From NCBI RefSeq assembly GCF_021869535.1, contig NW_026262668.1, positions 24,185,732-24,249,731 of the forward strand: a DNA stretch of 64,000 bases. Direction: 5' to 3'. The position numbers and the translations under genes are program-made. The DNA comes from Mytilus californianus (taxonomy: Eukaryota > Mollusca > Bivalvia > Mytilida > Mytilidae). Below are positions 11,961 to 24,399 of this stretch, one piece after another (within the stretch, counting starts at the first letter, position 1; each line of letters opens with the position of its first letter). The notes below the pieces were generated by a model. It saw only the letters and a list, made by a program, of their open reading frames with translations. It was not told the DNA's origin and did not search any database.

Positions 11961-13940
11961 AGACTTTAAGTCGATGCATTTTAAAGCATGTTTTGCTATT
12001 ACGAGACTTGTCCTCTTAACGTAACTGGTTATGGTTACCACTATTCCTTGTAACTCTTAAAACAGGACACACCATATTGTTTGATTCATTTGTTTATTAT
12101 ATATTAATTGATGCGCTGACCACGTTCACCATGTGTTGCTACGAATTAAAATATTTTACTTCAGTAGCTTTGGTACCAATATAATATTTGAGTGATATAG
12201 GTGGCAGTTCACGGTTCCAATTAGTACTAAAGTTTTTTTGGGTGGACTGTCGAGTAGAATACCAATAGAAATTATGTTGCTTTTTTATTGAAACCGCAAT
12301 AGAAAGCAACGTTGAAATGTGCCCTTAATAGAATATATCAAAGTTTTCTTCCGTCTTATATACAGATCATAGTGTATATAATACCTTTTTGGAACTAACC
12401 CTCTGCCGCGTATCATTGCAGTGTACTAGTTTATGAAATATTTACATTGGTGGAGAACATTGGAGGAGAAAACCAGTGAATGAAATTAAACTATTGGACA
12501 ATTGGACTAAAGAAACAATTATATTCACATTTTTGGTAAATATACTCTGTTTGACGTCGTTTCTCTTAGACATTACAACTAACGTAAATTTGATAATAAC
12601 CGCTTATTTGAGGTGCTAGCACTAAAGAGTGCTGATACCAAAGTCTATTTAAACAAAAAACATTTTATCTCGATCGTGATAAAATACATAAAGATCCATG
12701 AACTGAAATCATTTATAAATTAAAATGTTAACAGAATGACAGATACAGCTGTCTAAGTCAGCCACCTGAATTTCAAGATGTTTGATATATGAATTTGCCT
12801 TTGAAGTCCGAATAGTTTGATCGATTTCTACTAGGAGTATGGAATCAAATTTAATGACGAATCTTCAGTTATTTCATTCCATATTGAATGGTATTTTATG
12901 TACTGTAATTCATTTACATACTATCGGGGGTGGGGGTAGTTGTAGGTTTATGCTAATTAGATGAAATATATATGTGAATATTAAAAGGTAAATTTTTTTT
13001 AACTCAAATACCAACGATAATTAAACAGCACCCAACAATGAATCAACAGAATTGCTAAAATACGTTTCAGTTCAACTTTGCCTAAGTGAATATCAACCTC
13101 AGCTCTTTTGAAAATAAATAATTGATCAACTGAAAATATTCATTTATTTATGTTCATTTACAAAATCTAAGTACCGACATACTGATTTCAGGCGAATGGT
13201 ACCCTCAAGGAATGATATGGGGTCTTCAATTCGAGGTGCCCCGATGTGTAATACATGCAGTCCTCACTCTTCAGAGATAATATACTATACATAATTCATT
13301 TCAAGTGTACACGTAAGGAATGTCACAACACAACATTGTAACTTCATTCATTCGCGCCAATTATTAACTAACACTATGGTTTGTCCAGTTATATCATGAA
13401 AGGGTTTATTTCTGTGCTTATGTTTTGTTCTTTGATCAAATGGTTTCATGCCAGCAACATAAGTAACCAGTTCCTATTATCAGTATCATTTTAAAGAGCA
13501 ATGGTATTTATTGCTTTGTAAATAGGCTTTTATAATTGAAAGTAATTGTCAACACTTGAAGATGCTACTTTAGGCATGTTGCTGTAGCTGATTTCTTGTC
13601 CTGTGTAAGATTTATTATCATTTAATGGGTATTTCTTCACATTTTTCCCTTCTTGATATTTGTATAATTTGATAAGCTGTTTGAACTCTCCCTTAACATT
13701 CTAGTTCAGTATATAGAATTCAGAAAACACATTTGTCGTAATCCAAAATACTAGATATATGTATTCTGTAATTTTTACACGGATGACCTTGAAGTTATGT
13801 ATGGCGTAGAATTAACGGACTACTTTTTGGTTTCTAAAACACGTTACCCAAAATCTGAAGATTTCACAAACTTATCGCTGGGTTTCAAGATGTCTTATTT
13901 TATGCGTCATTTTCTAATACTTTTGAAATGCATAATAAAG
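11961..13940. other. Unannotated flank
   Basis: AT-rich sequence after the transposon. No gene, RNA or clear repeat is seen. Confidence 0.5.
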
Positions 13941-13941
13941 G

Positions 13942-14060
13942 TTAAATTCCATGACCTAGGTTTAATTCCATGACCTAGGTTTATTTCATAGCCTATGTTT
14001 AATTTCATGACTTAATTTCAAAACATAGGCTGAATTCAACGCCTTAGGTTTAATTCCACA
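13942..14060. repeat. Short tandem array, about 22-bp unit
   Basis: Four to five diverged units of GGTTTAATTCCATGACCTA, some with inverted variants such as ACATAGGCT. Confidence 0.75.
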
Positions 14061-15276
14061 TACGATAGCACTGTTGATGAATGAAACATTATGACTTAGT
14101 ATACTGTAAAATTTGACCTAGGAGGAGTTCAGCATAGACGTCTTATGATTAAGAATGGCTAATTTGATGGCTCTTGTTGCAGGATATATATATATTCTCT
14201 GGTCAATTGGTTTAAAAGACAAAACCTAATATTAAGTTAATCTCTCTAAGACTGATGCTCACATATTTCCACATAAAACAACCATTTATTACAGAAATAG
14301 AGCAGTTATTTGTATGTTATTTCTGTAAAACTGCAGCCAATGTAGCCTGTTTTAAATCTTTGATCTTTTCCTCAAGATATTTTCAAAATCTTTTTTTTTA
14401 ACTACATGTAACATATATGCATCTGTAAAATATGTCGCATGTACAACGATTCCTAGTGTTTTTTTTCGCAAATGTATTCATCCATTTTTTGGTGTTTTTT
14501 TTTATAACAAATTGAAATAATCAGGAAACGTTCTGTGGGATAAATATACCTCGTTTTTAAACAATGGTGAAGAAAGTATTGATAAGACCGTTATTCCGTG
14601 ATAGCTAGGATGTTTTTTTCCTTATTCGTCAACACATACCCATATTCTGATTTTTCCAGATAGATCCTTCTGAGTAATGTCGCGTGAAAAGAAGAATGAT
14701 ATAACTTCATATATATTCCTGATGCGAATACTGATATTCTGGGGGTAATAAGATTAAGATATGTGATATGGTTTGACAGCAACTAAACTTATATTGCGAC
14801 TTCTAATATTCCTACATGGCTTAGATTTATTATTCAAACATTTTCACTTATGACCTTTTACAAAATCTATGCTGCAGATAGTACTTGATGGTCTTTAAGA
14901 CAATCAGTGCAGTTGATCTTGAACTATTGTTGATAGATACACGATATCATCCGAGTGACCATTATATTTTTGTTTTATACATTGTGGTTTGATCTTTTTC
15001 AATTTGGGTTTGTTTTTGTCTATTTTGGTTTGTGTGTTTTTTTTTCAATAAGGAGAGACTTGTCTGATCAATAGCTGCACTATATAAAAGTAAAACCATC
15101 TACAAATATGCCTGTAAAACGATAGATTGAATTGCTACTATTCTGTTTTCATATGTTATGAAATAAGTTAGTACTTCTATCTAAATGAAAGAGAAAAAAA
15201 CACTTCATACATATCGTGCGTCCGAAGACCTAAAACCTTAATATTTGAAAACCAGGGATGGGAGCTTTATGACTAA
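14061..15276. other. Unannotated flank
   Basis: AT-rich sequence with short chance frames and T-runs. Nothing is supported. Confidence 0.5.
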
Positions 15277-15450
15277 ATAAACTCATCATAGATACCAGGA
15301 TTAAAATTTCTTACGCCAGACGCGCGTTTCGTCTACAAAAGACTCAGCAGTGACGCTCGAATCAAAAAAATTTAAAAGGCCAAATAAAATAAAAAGGGAC
15401 ATAATAAAGAATATATATAGAAATTCATCTAAAGCCTGATGAAGTTGGAA
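15277..15450 (-). repeat. Dispersed repeat, ACGCGCGTCTGGCG family, copy C
   Basis: Holds CGCCAGACGCGCGTTTCGTC followed by TACAAAAGACTCAGCAGTGA, the reverse complement of copy B, and continues to a GATGAAGTTGGAACCTTAG tail. That tail recurs inverted near 34,220, which suggests a longer family unit. Confidence 0.75.
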
Positions 15451-16209
15451 CCTTAGTTCTAAATAATTGTTTAATTTATCAAGTGTATTTGAGAAATGTA
15501 TTTTAAAAATGATCTACGTGCCGAAGCAATTACTACTAATCTGATTATATCTCGTGGACTACCAGTCCACCAGCAGAGAAATCGACCTATGCAGTGCTAG
15601 TAAATTTATCAATAGATGTTAATTGTACGTACGGGGCAAAATCTCAAACCTACAATTTGCTATACAATCACATTTACTTGTCAATTGTTCACTTATTGCT
15701 ACAAGCAAGATCAGAAGCTATAGTTTTTTTTTTTAAATTTCTAATTAATATTTCATCTGATATTAATGAAACTCTTCCGGTGTAGGAGTTTCATGACCTT
15801 CCCCCGTTCTTAAATAATCTAGAGTGCTAAGAACCTGTGTAGTATTATCAACCTAGATGCATAACACTCTACACTGTTCTTAACCTAGGTTCATAACTAT
15901 TCTATAGACATTGTTGAGTTGTTGTCTTATTGGCAATCGATACATATCTCATTTTTCTTCCGTCAAATCGGATTGTGTATATGTATTGATGGTGGCGGAT
16001 GATGAAGTCTGAACAAATATTATGTGAGTTAGTTAGTCCACAAGAATGTTTTTAAAAATTGTGATTGTAGTTGCAACTAATTATTGTCAAAGTATCTTTC
16101 ATGGAAATATTGTGAGCTTGACGGGGAGAGCTTAGAGCTAACTATCAGTTCAAACACACAGAGTTTATGGTAGGTTAAACTCTGCAGTGTTATGAATCTA
16201 AGATTCGTT

Positions 16210-19200
16210 GCACTAAAGAATTTTCGAAACTACTAGCACCTTTATAGTGTTTTTAAATACAAGATATTCTGGAAATTATTATCTAAAATGTGAATTGATA
16301 AAGTTTACCAAGTTTCTGATAAATTATCAAAAACAACTATCTTAACTAAAGTTTTCAAGCAAGCGAATGCACAGAGCTTAAAAGAAAAGAATCAGACCTT
16401 AGATAAAAAATAATATTATCATGGAAGAAAGGGCCAAATAAATTGAAAAAAGTCTTTCTAAGGAATTATGAATGGAAAATTGTAAATCGATAGACGATAT
16501 GAGTACATTAACGTTCAGTTTGACTACTGCCTCTTGTATATGGTTTCAAGTCTTGCTTAATAAGGTAAAAAATTCCAAACTTATACTGATTGAAGTTGCA
16601 AATTGTTTTACAGCTATTGTATTGGTATTTTGGTCATCCATGTAAGGACATTTCCAGTTCGTGTAAAAAAGCACATAGGAGTGTTAATATGACATCAATA
16701 AAATGAGTTTTTAAATATTTCTTCTATATGTCCATATTAATCAAAATTGTATAAAAGATTTTTTTCGAGAAGGAAGTCGTTTGAGAGCAAATCAAAACAA
16801 GTTAATGACAACACATTGAAGACCGTTATTAAAAGGGGCGCCGATTAAAATTCAGGTAGACATTTTTTTTATACATTTTATATCAAATTATTCATCTGTT
16901 GTTCTATTCTAATTACTATTGACGTCATAATATCCTCAGTATATTATATATCAAATGAAGCACTTATAAAATTGAGAAAAGTATGTTAATTTACCTACAA
17001 TATGCACAGAATGCAAGCTTGATTTACAAAAACTGCACGCTTTCTAAATACAGTGTACCATATTGCAAATTTTGTATAGAATCATACTGATCTCTTTAGC
17101 CTTGACGGTGATCATAGCGTTGTACTTTATGGTAAGATTTAATGAATATTTGATACGTGTGGAATAATTTACACTTAAATTTACCCGCAGAAGTAATGTA
17201 ATACGAATCTAGTCCATAATAAGTTTGTATTGTTATCATTATATATTTGTCATTACGGTGTAATATGTATTAAACATACTCTATGGACATTCATAAGTGT
17301 GAGTATTAATAATAAAAACACTTTATTCTTATTAAAGTTAATATATTTTGTAATTGTTTGTTAGTTAACCGTATTACATATTTTGTTTTAAATATCTGTA
17401 TTTTTGTAAAGTACATGTTTTTATAAAAAAAAATTGTCACGCGTTTGACTATTCGGATGAAGAAAGACGCATATATCTGCTAGGGGAAATAAGGCGACCG
17501 GAAAATAATTTATTAAACGAATTGAATCATTTGAAAATTCGGTTAAAAGGGTTTTGAAAAAAGAGCAATGTTTTGAGATTTTATGCTTTTACTGTAGATG
17601 ATCTTACGTCCTCAAGACAACGGGACACATAAATTTAATTTAACAAGAAAATATAAGCGACAATGAATCTTAAATGGGAATTTGTAAAACGTTGACATTT
17701 ATATTTGTTCTTGTAATATTCTATTTCACATTTTGATTAATATGTCCAATCAAAATTATATTTGTACAAATGTAAAATTTCCACATTAATATTTTTCTTT
17801 AAAAAAAAACTTTAATCTAACAAAATCAAAACGCTTTTAAATTCCTAAGCCTATTAAAAAGAAGATTTTAATATGCGCACTACTTTTCTTTTCAAAGTAG
17901 AAGTAATGCTTGTCGGGCAGATATTTATCAAACTTATTTTTCATTGGAAATAAAAATTTGTTTTTCATTCAGCCATGTAACTGGAAACTTACCAAGACCC
18001 GCCCACCTTTGAAACACGCTAGTAATTGATACCCCTTCATCAACCGTATAACACTCAACACGTTAAAAAGTCTTAGCAATTATTTTCAAAAGATTGATTT
18101 AGAAATCGGAGGGCTTTTCATTTTGGTAAGTATCGCATGTAATGCAATTTATCAATGTTTACATAAATTAGAAAAAAATAAATTGGAATAGAAGACAACA
18201 GAGTTAGAGTTAGAACAAAGTTTGTTTGTTCACAAAAATGTAAACATTGCGTTTTTTTAACCAAGATTAATTTGTAATAGGGAAAAATATAATCTTACGG
18301 TTATAAAATACGATTCTGTGATAACAATTGGACAATACCAGGTGATATTGTAAAGATATTTATTAATGGATATAATCAGGAATATCTCATTATTTATCTG
18401 GATAATAATTTACTCGTATGACAGACAGGTCTATATTTTCTTTACAATGCCTTTCAATTGTGTGCTGTTATATTATCTTATTTTAGATTTAGTGTAAATT
18501 TCACAATAGCAATAAACTTAAACAATAGAATAAACCTTCTCGTCGTAATACTCAACTTTATAACATTTTATCAAGTTTTTAGTTTTAGATAAAATGCTTT
18601 TCTTTCCAGCAATGCATTAAATATTGTTTCAATTGAAACTTATTTGTTCTATAAATATAATCATTCGATTTAAGTTATCAAATATTCCTCCAAATTCATA
18701 TAACTGTTAATGTCCTTACAAACTTTGTATTCGTTATTTTGATAACAATACTCTATAGTCAGTTTTAATATGAAGCGAGTTATCAAAAATATTTATGAAT
18801 GGGTGCATGGAATTTTAATTTCTTTTTTAACAAAAGACTGAACAGTTTTGATTTATATCCTCTAAATACAAATTTAAAGTTTGTATTCTTGCATTTCCGT
18901 AAGTTAAGCCAACGAAAGCAGACTTTGCCTGTTTTATATTTTCAAAATCCTAATCTTAAAAAATCTTATATTTTTGTCGTATCAAAAGCAACAAACGGTT
19001 TACTCCCTAGCAGCAAAACGCATACATTTTATCCCCTAAAAATACAGTGCCTGATACAGTACTTGTATACTTACGTTTGTACCGTTCATTTTCTTTTCAA
19101 GTTGGGGAGGGGGGATACATAAAAGGGCCTCAATGTATCAATTTCGAAAAAAAAATTTAAGCACGAATGTTCTAATTTGAAGTTATTCTATTAAACCTTT

Positions 19201-22200
19201 GTATTAGAAAGCTAACCTCGACTGAAAGGATGAAAGAAAAAAACCTCGGCGAAATCGAAAGATCATACTTCTGTGCTTTCCTAGAAAGTTCACAGATTGA
19301 TTTGCTTTGAATGTGTCTTTAGAACGAACAAATTGCTATAAAAAGAAACAAATGAATAAATAATAGAAATTATTATAAAAAATTGTTTAAATAATAAATT
19401 TCTATCCAAGGCTTCAGTTGCAATGAATTATATGTTTTACAATTTTAAGTGAAACAGTTTTGTTTTGTTTCTAATTTTATTTATTTACATTTTGCTGTTT
19501 TTTTAATTATAATTTAATTTATATATTCATTTGTTTATGCGCATGGATTATATCCAGTTTGAACTTGGTTTTTTTTTGGCAATAAGTTTTCGTGGTAAAT
19601 ATTTCCTTCTTTGTGTATCTCTCATAAACACAAAGGTTGTAAACGTACAAAAAGGTTCCATTATTTTAACTCATTCATTAATAATTTCAAGAGATAGTGA
19701 ACCTGTTCCACTGCATAATTTACTGATATTAATCATATCATAATACATGACATAAATTATTTAAAATTTTCTCTGCTTTTTTATTCGAATGATATATTGA
19801 CAAAACTAAAGTACTTTTTGTTTTTCCTGGTTTTTGTTTTTGTTTTTTCTTTCTTCACTTTTTAGATTAAGAGACAAACAGACTATCTTAATAACAACTG
19901 CGTCATGGGTCTTCCTTGGAGAAAATTGTAACCATTAAACTTTTTGAAATAAACGAGTTAAATCTTAAAACTTAATATTGGAATGGGGATTGGATTTCAG
20001 AAAATTCGACATTTCATTTCCTTAGTGATTGTGTTGGAACTTTCCCATGCCTTTTTAATACAATGTAAGAATTCGTTTTCGTTTGATGAATTTGAAATGC
20101 ATTTGTATGCCGAATTCTTGAGCAAGTGAAATAGATTTCAAATATATTTCCCTCGACGTTTAATCATTCCAATACGAACGCTCTAGTGAATCAAATAAAG
20201 CTTTGTGAGTCAGAAAAAAATAAATGTCTTTTTCTTAGAGTGTAGTAATTTCGGTCAATACTTTAGCAGCTATTGTCCAGTAACCGCCATTACTGGTTGC
20301 AGACGTGAGGTCAAGTCTCGCGAGATTGTAATTATTTTCCTAAAAGGAAGATACATGGGTTTTAGGGCGAGAAATAATAAAGAAAAAGGTATTATTAACA
20401 ACCATTTTTCAAGAACAATCCGACATGTTTCAAAGTTCTATCGGCGTTTCTTAAGAAATACATTTATCATTCGCATTCCATTGCTGAGAAGGTTCCATGG
20501 TTTGCGTTCGTTTCTCGTCTCCAATGATTAAATTTTTCGCTTCGGGAAGCAAATAAGTTTGTCCAATTTGTGTAGAAATGAAAAATCACTTTTAACCTTA
20601 TGAAAGTGAAATAAGTGTTCGCACAAGAAATTAGTTTATCGTTTTAATACGTTAGACTTGAAAACTTCTTGTCATTTCATCCAAATGAAATGAATTTTTG
20701 TTTGTTAATTATTTTCTTCGAGCTCTTGCAGGATAACATCTTAAACAGAATTTTAATTTACATAGTTGCTAAAGTTATTTTTATAATTATTCTGGCGAAA
20801 AAAATGCAAGGTGCCTAGTACAATTAAGAACCCAATTTTTATCTGAGCAAATTTGAATATGCTGGTATTTTTAAATGACGTAAACTTGACAACTTTGAGC
20901 AGCAGTAAATTATTTTCTTTCACAGGTTTGTTTCTTTTCTTTTGACTTCCATGAACTGATAAAAATAATAAATTTACAATTATACGGTCCAATCTGCTAT
21001 TCGATACGGACACTTATGGGTTCCTCTATTCTTCTTGATGTATGTTATCCGTGAAATTTTCTGTCAAAGTAGTTTGTTTAAAACCTTACATAAATTATTC
21101 TTATATTTATTGTAACAAATCCGTGTCAAATAGTATTGTCTAAGTTTTCACAACATCCGATCACACCTCTTTTTTGTTAAAATCCATGAACAGTTAAAAT
21201 GCGTCAAATTGCTTTAACACACGAGAAATATTAAAATTCCTCTCGTATTTTCTGCTTCACCGTAAAAAGATAATTGACTCCGGAGTCTGAATACGTCGAG
21301 AAAGATTTAGAGACAATAAATTTTGTAAAAATGTTTCTTCCGACAACGCTAATATTTCTATCTACTTGAAAACCCGTAAAGCCAATGCGATGAACATAAA
21401 ATCGCTCTCGTTATGGGCTATTCACATTGTCTGGGGGACTAATTTATCGGCCAGAAAATTGCTAGTTTATGCTTATTGTGATATCCAAGTGTAAACTGAG
21501 CTTCAATAACGATACATGTCGTTGGTTTTCAATTATAACTGTGGTTTAAACACTGTAACATTTTAAATGGACATTCACAGATACACTGACGAGCTAATTT
21601 TACATGTTAATACCATTTATTGCTTAGCTTTGCATCACAATTTAATTTTGACAAAAAGATCTTTTTTTTTTCGGTTGTTGTTTTGTGTATATTTTCTTGT
21701 GTACACTAGTTTGTATTTGTTGTTTTTTTTTTTTTATTAAACGAGAAAAAGTTATTTAGAGTTAATTGACCTAAGATATATGATTAAAAAATGGATCAAA
21801 ATATTTTGTTAACTGACTTTTAACAGTTTAATTCATCTCGATTGTTTTCAGTACGGTAGATTTTAAAAAAAATATTCTTCAATGCTTTTCCTGTGTAAAG
21901 TACGGACTATATAGCTATTCAATCATGAATGTGGTTGTCTGTTCACCATAATTTAAAGTCGGTGTTCGCATACAAAATTCAAATACACACGTATCCATAC
22001 TTGTCTGTTTTATCTTTTCGGAGCACCTATTATCACTACCATATTTGGTTAGAATCATGCATTTATATACGTCATTCCTGGTTTATTTACCCATGTAATG
22101 TAAGTTTTAGTTCGAAAATATTACATCTCCCCTTCTCCATGTAATTAGTACTGATTCTTTTCCCCATTGTTTTGTAACGTCCAAAGTAAAGATTGTTTAA

Positions 22201-22850
22201 TCTTTTGTTACATATGTATTTTAACAGAGTTAAAAATTAAATATACAATTGATGTATTCCCATCAGCAATTGAAAACTTATTATTGTAATAATCGAGCAG
22301 TCCTCAGATAGTGATCCCATGCAGCTTTAGTTGCTACGTGATCCCTCAGTGTTTGAAAAACAATATTATTATCAATACAGATGTATTGTTTTCTAATACA
22401 TTATATAAATAAATCTATCGCAATTGAACAATTAATAAATGAACCCCAGGGATAGTAAGGTTTATGAAAGTGTGACCATAAAACAGTGCATTAAATAAAC
22501 TTTCTATTGATTCGAACAGATTTTTAATGTTGATAAACACAGTTTTATTAATACGGTGTCATTGGAACAAATAATGTATCATGCAGAAAAAAAAACATCA
22601 TTTGTACTATGTGCAATTGTCTTGGAAAGATTAAACGGTTGTAATACAGTAGGGACTTTGAAGTGATTATGTAATGATAACCGCAATGAGAGGTTGCGAT
22701 AAACTAGTATGATATTAAATGTTGATACAAAGTGAGAATAAATTCAAAACTTAAAGATTTTTCTTATGTCGATTGATCGAACAATCGATATGTGAAACAT
22801 ACGAATTGTGCTCTACTGAGATATGTATCCTAACATCCATCTACTAAGAT
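16210..22850. other. Repeat-poor upstream region of Hox5
   Basis: About 6.6 kb with no dispersed repeat that I can recognise and no supported gene. Several stretches are richer in G, C and CpG than the surroundings (around 17.95-18.13, 20.27-20.54 and 21.27-21.45 kb). A 108-codon Lys/Arg-rich frame at 20,205-20,531 has no recognisable domain. The region is a plausible place for Hox5 regulatory DNA; this is inference from position and composition. Confidence 0.4.
20316..20325. promoter_or_regulatory. TCTCGCGAGA palindrome
   Basis: A perfect copy of the TCTCGCGAGA motif, known in vertebrates as a core element of some TATA-less, often bidirectional promoters. It stands in a locally GC-richer patch 6.2 kb upstream of the Hox5 start, with ACCGCCATTACTGG about 30 bp before it. 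Promoter or enhancer activity is not shown by sequence alone. Confidence 0.3.
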
Positions 22851-22904
22851 CAACATGCGCAAAATGGAGATGCTTTCGATTTGAAAATAGAATCTGATAG
22901 TTTC

Positions 22905-23118
22905 TTTGGTTTGTTTAGCTGCATAAGCATAGTTTGATTTGGTTTGTTTAGCTGCATTGCCATATTTTTATTTTGTTTGTTTAGCTGCATTACCATAGTT
23001 TTATTTGGATTGTTTAGCTGCATTACCATAGGTTTATTTGAATTGTTTAGCTGCATTACCATAGTTTTATTTGGTTTGTTTAGCTGAATTGCCAAAGTTT
23101 GATTTGGATTATCAACAA
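22905..23118 (-). repeat. 33-bp minisatellite with an open minus-strand frame
   Basis: About six units of 33 bp, each containing TTTAGCTGCATTACCATAG with small changes. Because 33 is a multiple of three, the minus strand stays open and would encode repeats of MQLNKPNKTMV within a 99-codon frame (23,149 to 22,850). No homolog is recognised, there is no splice or promoter evidence, and the plus strand is also open through four units, so the frame is probably incidental. Confidence 0.85.
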
Positions 23119-23589
23119 TTAATTTAGACATGGTTTGTTTCAGGGTCAAAATATAAGTATCTCTTTTCGTATTCTTGTTTCGTCGTGGGGATATTTTTGA
23201 ATATGAAGCTCCTCCAACATCAAGTAACTAAGCAAATTTGCGCATGCTCTTCTGCAAGAATAATTTTAAAAACCTTTGCTGGTCTCTAGTCGTATCTTAA
23301 TCGGTTTCCCATAAGGAAGGATTGTGGAAAAACTTGACGATTCATAGAAGTTTTAATCTTGTCCTTTTTTTTTTTTTGTTAAAGTATCAAAAGTATACAA
23401 CCAATTACTTGAAAAAAGAAAGAAAATAACATTCATTGAAATATCTCTTTTCATTTACAAAAAGACGGGTAAGCAGATCCTGCTCCACATCCCGCCAACA
23501 TCGTTAGTTTTTCGTTCAGACTTAATGTTCTTTATTGTTCTTTATTGTCTCCTTAATTGGATGTTTATACTCTTTCTATTAAACAAGTG

Positions 23590-23810
23590 TCACATTTGGA
23601 GCAGGATCTGCTTACCCTGCCAGATCACCTGAGATCACCTCGATTTTTGGTTGGGTTCGTGTTGCTCAGTCTTTAGTTTTCTGTGTTGTTTTTTGTGTAC
23701 TGTTGTTTGTCTTTGTCATTTTTCATTTTTTTGTCATGGCATTGTCAGTTTGTTTTCGACATATGAGTTTGAATGTCCCTTTGGTATCTTTCGCCTCTCT
23801 TTTACAAAAG
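23590..23810 (+). repeat. Dispersed repeat, GTGTTGCTCARTC family, copy 2
   Basis: Reads GGTTCGTGTTGCTCAGTC, then TGT-rich sequence, GTTTGTTTTCGACATATGAG and TCCCTTTGGTATCTTTCGCC. It matches 54,420-54,655 along most of its length. A short inverted piece (GCAGATCCTGCTCCA) lies nearby at about 23,474. The 61-codon frame is an artefact. Confidence 0.75.
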
Positions 23811-24211
23811 AAGCAGAAATCTATCATAAGTTTTAAATGAATGATGTAGCATTTTAATGTTGATTGTTATGTGAAGAATTTTATTTGTTTCTTGGTGACA
23901 AGGATACCGTGCAATCTAATTCATTGCATGGTGAATCTTAGGACTATAGTATTCACTAGGTCAATGCGTCATTTGGAAAAATTCATACCTTTGAAACTTT
24001 AGGCAAACTACGTCATAATTGTAGTTTTTAGTTTGTTTGATTTCCTAAGCATTTACAAGGTAGTGTTGGAAATACAATTCCACTGTATCGAAAAGATTAA
24101 ATTTGTTGATGATATAGCATTTATAATTTAACAACAAAGGGTTTCAAAAATGTCTGACTAAAGCATAACTGTCAGGGCATATTAAAAATGCAGAGAAAAA
24201 AAGAGATACAT

Positions 24212-24213
<2 letters not shown>

Positions 24214-24249
<36 letters not shown>
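24214..24249. repeat. (TG)n microsatellite
   Basis: About 18 uninterrupted TG dinucleotides next to a dispersed repeat fragment. Confidence 0.97.
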
Positions 24250-24250
<1 letters not shown>

Positions 24251-24256
24251 GTTTAG

Positions 24257-24366
24257 AAACAAGAAGATGCAGTATGGTTGCAAATGAGACACTAGAGACC
24301 AAATGACGCAGATTAAAGCAACTATTGGTCACCGTATGGCCATCCTTCGACAATGAGCAACCCATA
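24257..24366 (-). repeat. Dispersed repeat, GTTGTCTCATTGGCAATCAT family, diverged copy
   Basis: The minus strand matches the 3' half of the family found at 56,660-56,937 and 58,940-59,212, with AGAAGATG and CAAATGAGACA marking its end. Identity is reduced. Confidence 0.55.
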
Positions 24367-24399
24367 CCTTATTGTGTTCAGTTGTCTATAATTCCTGTA

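Noticed and set aside
18110-18135. A strong donor-like TTTTGGTAAGTATCG that could end a distant 5' non-coding Hox5 exon.
   Set aside because: A match of this length is expected about once per window by chance and no transcript evidence is available.
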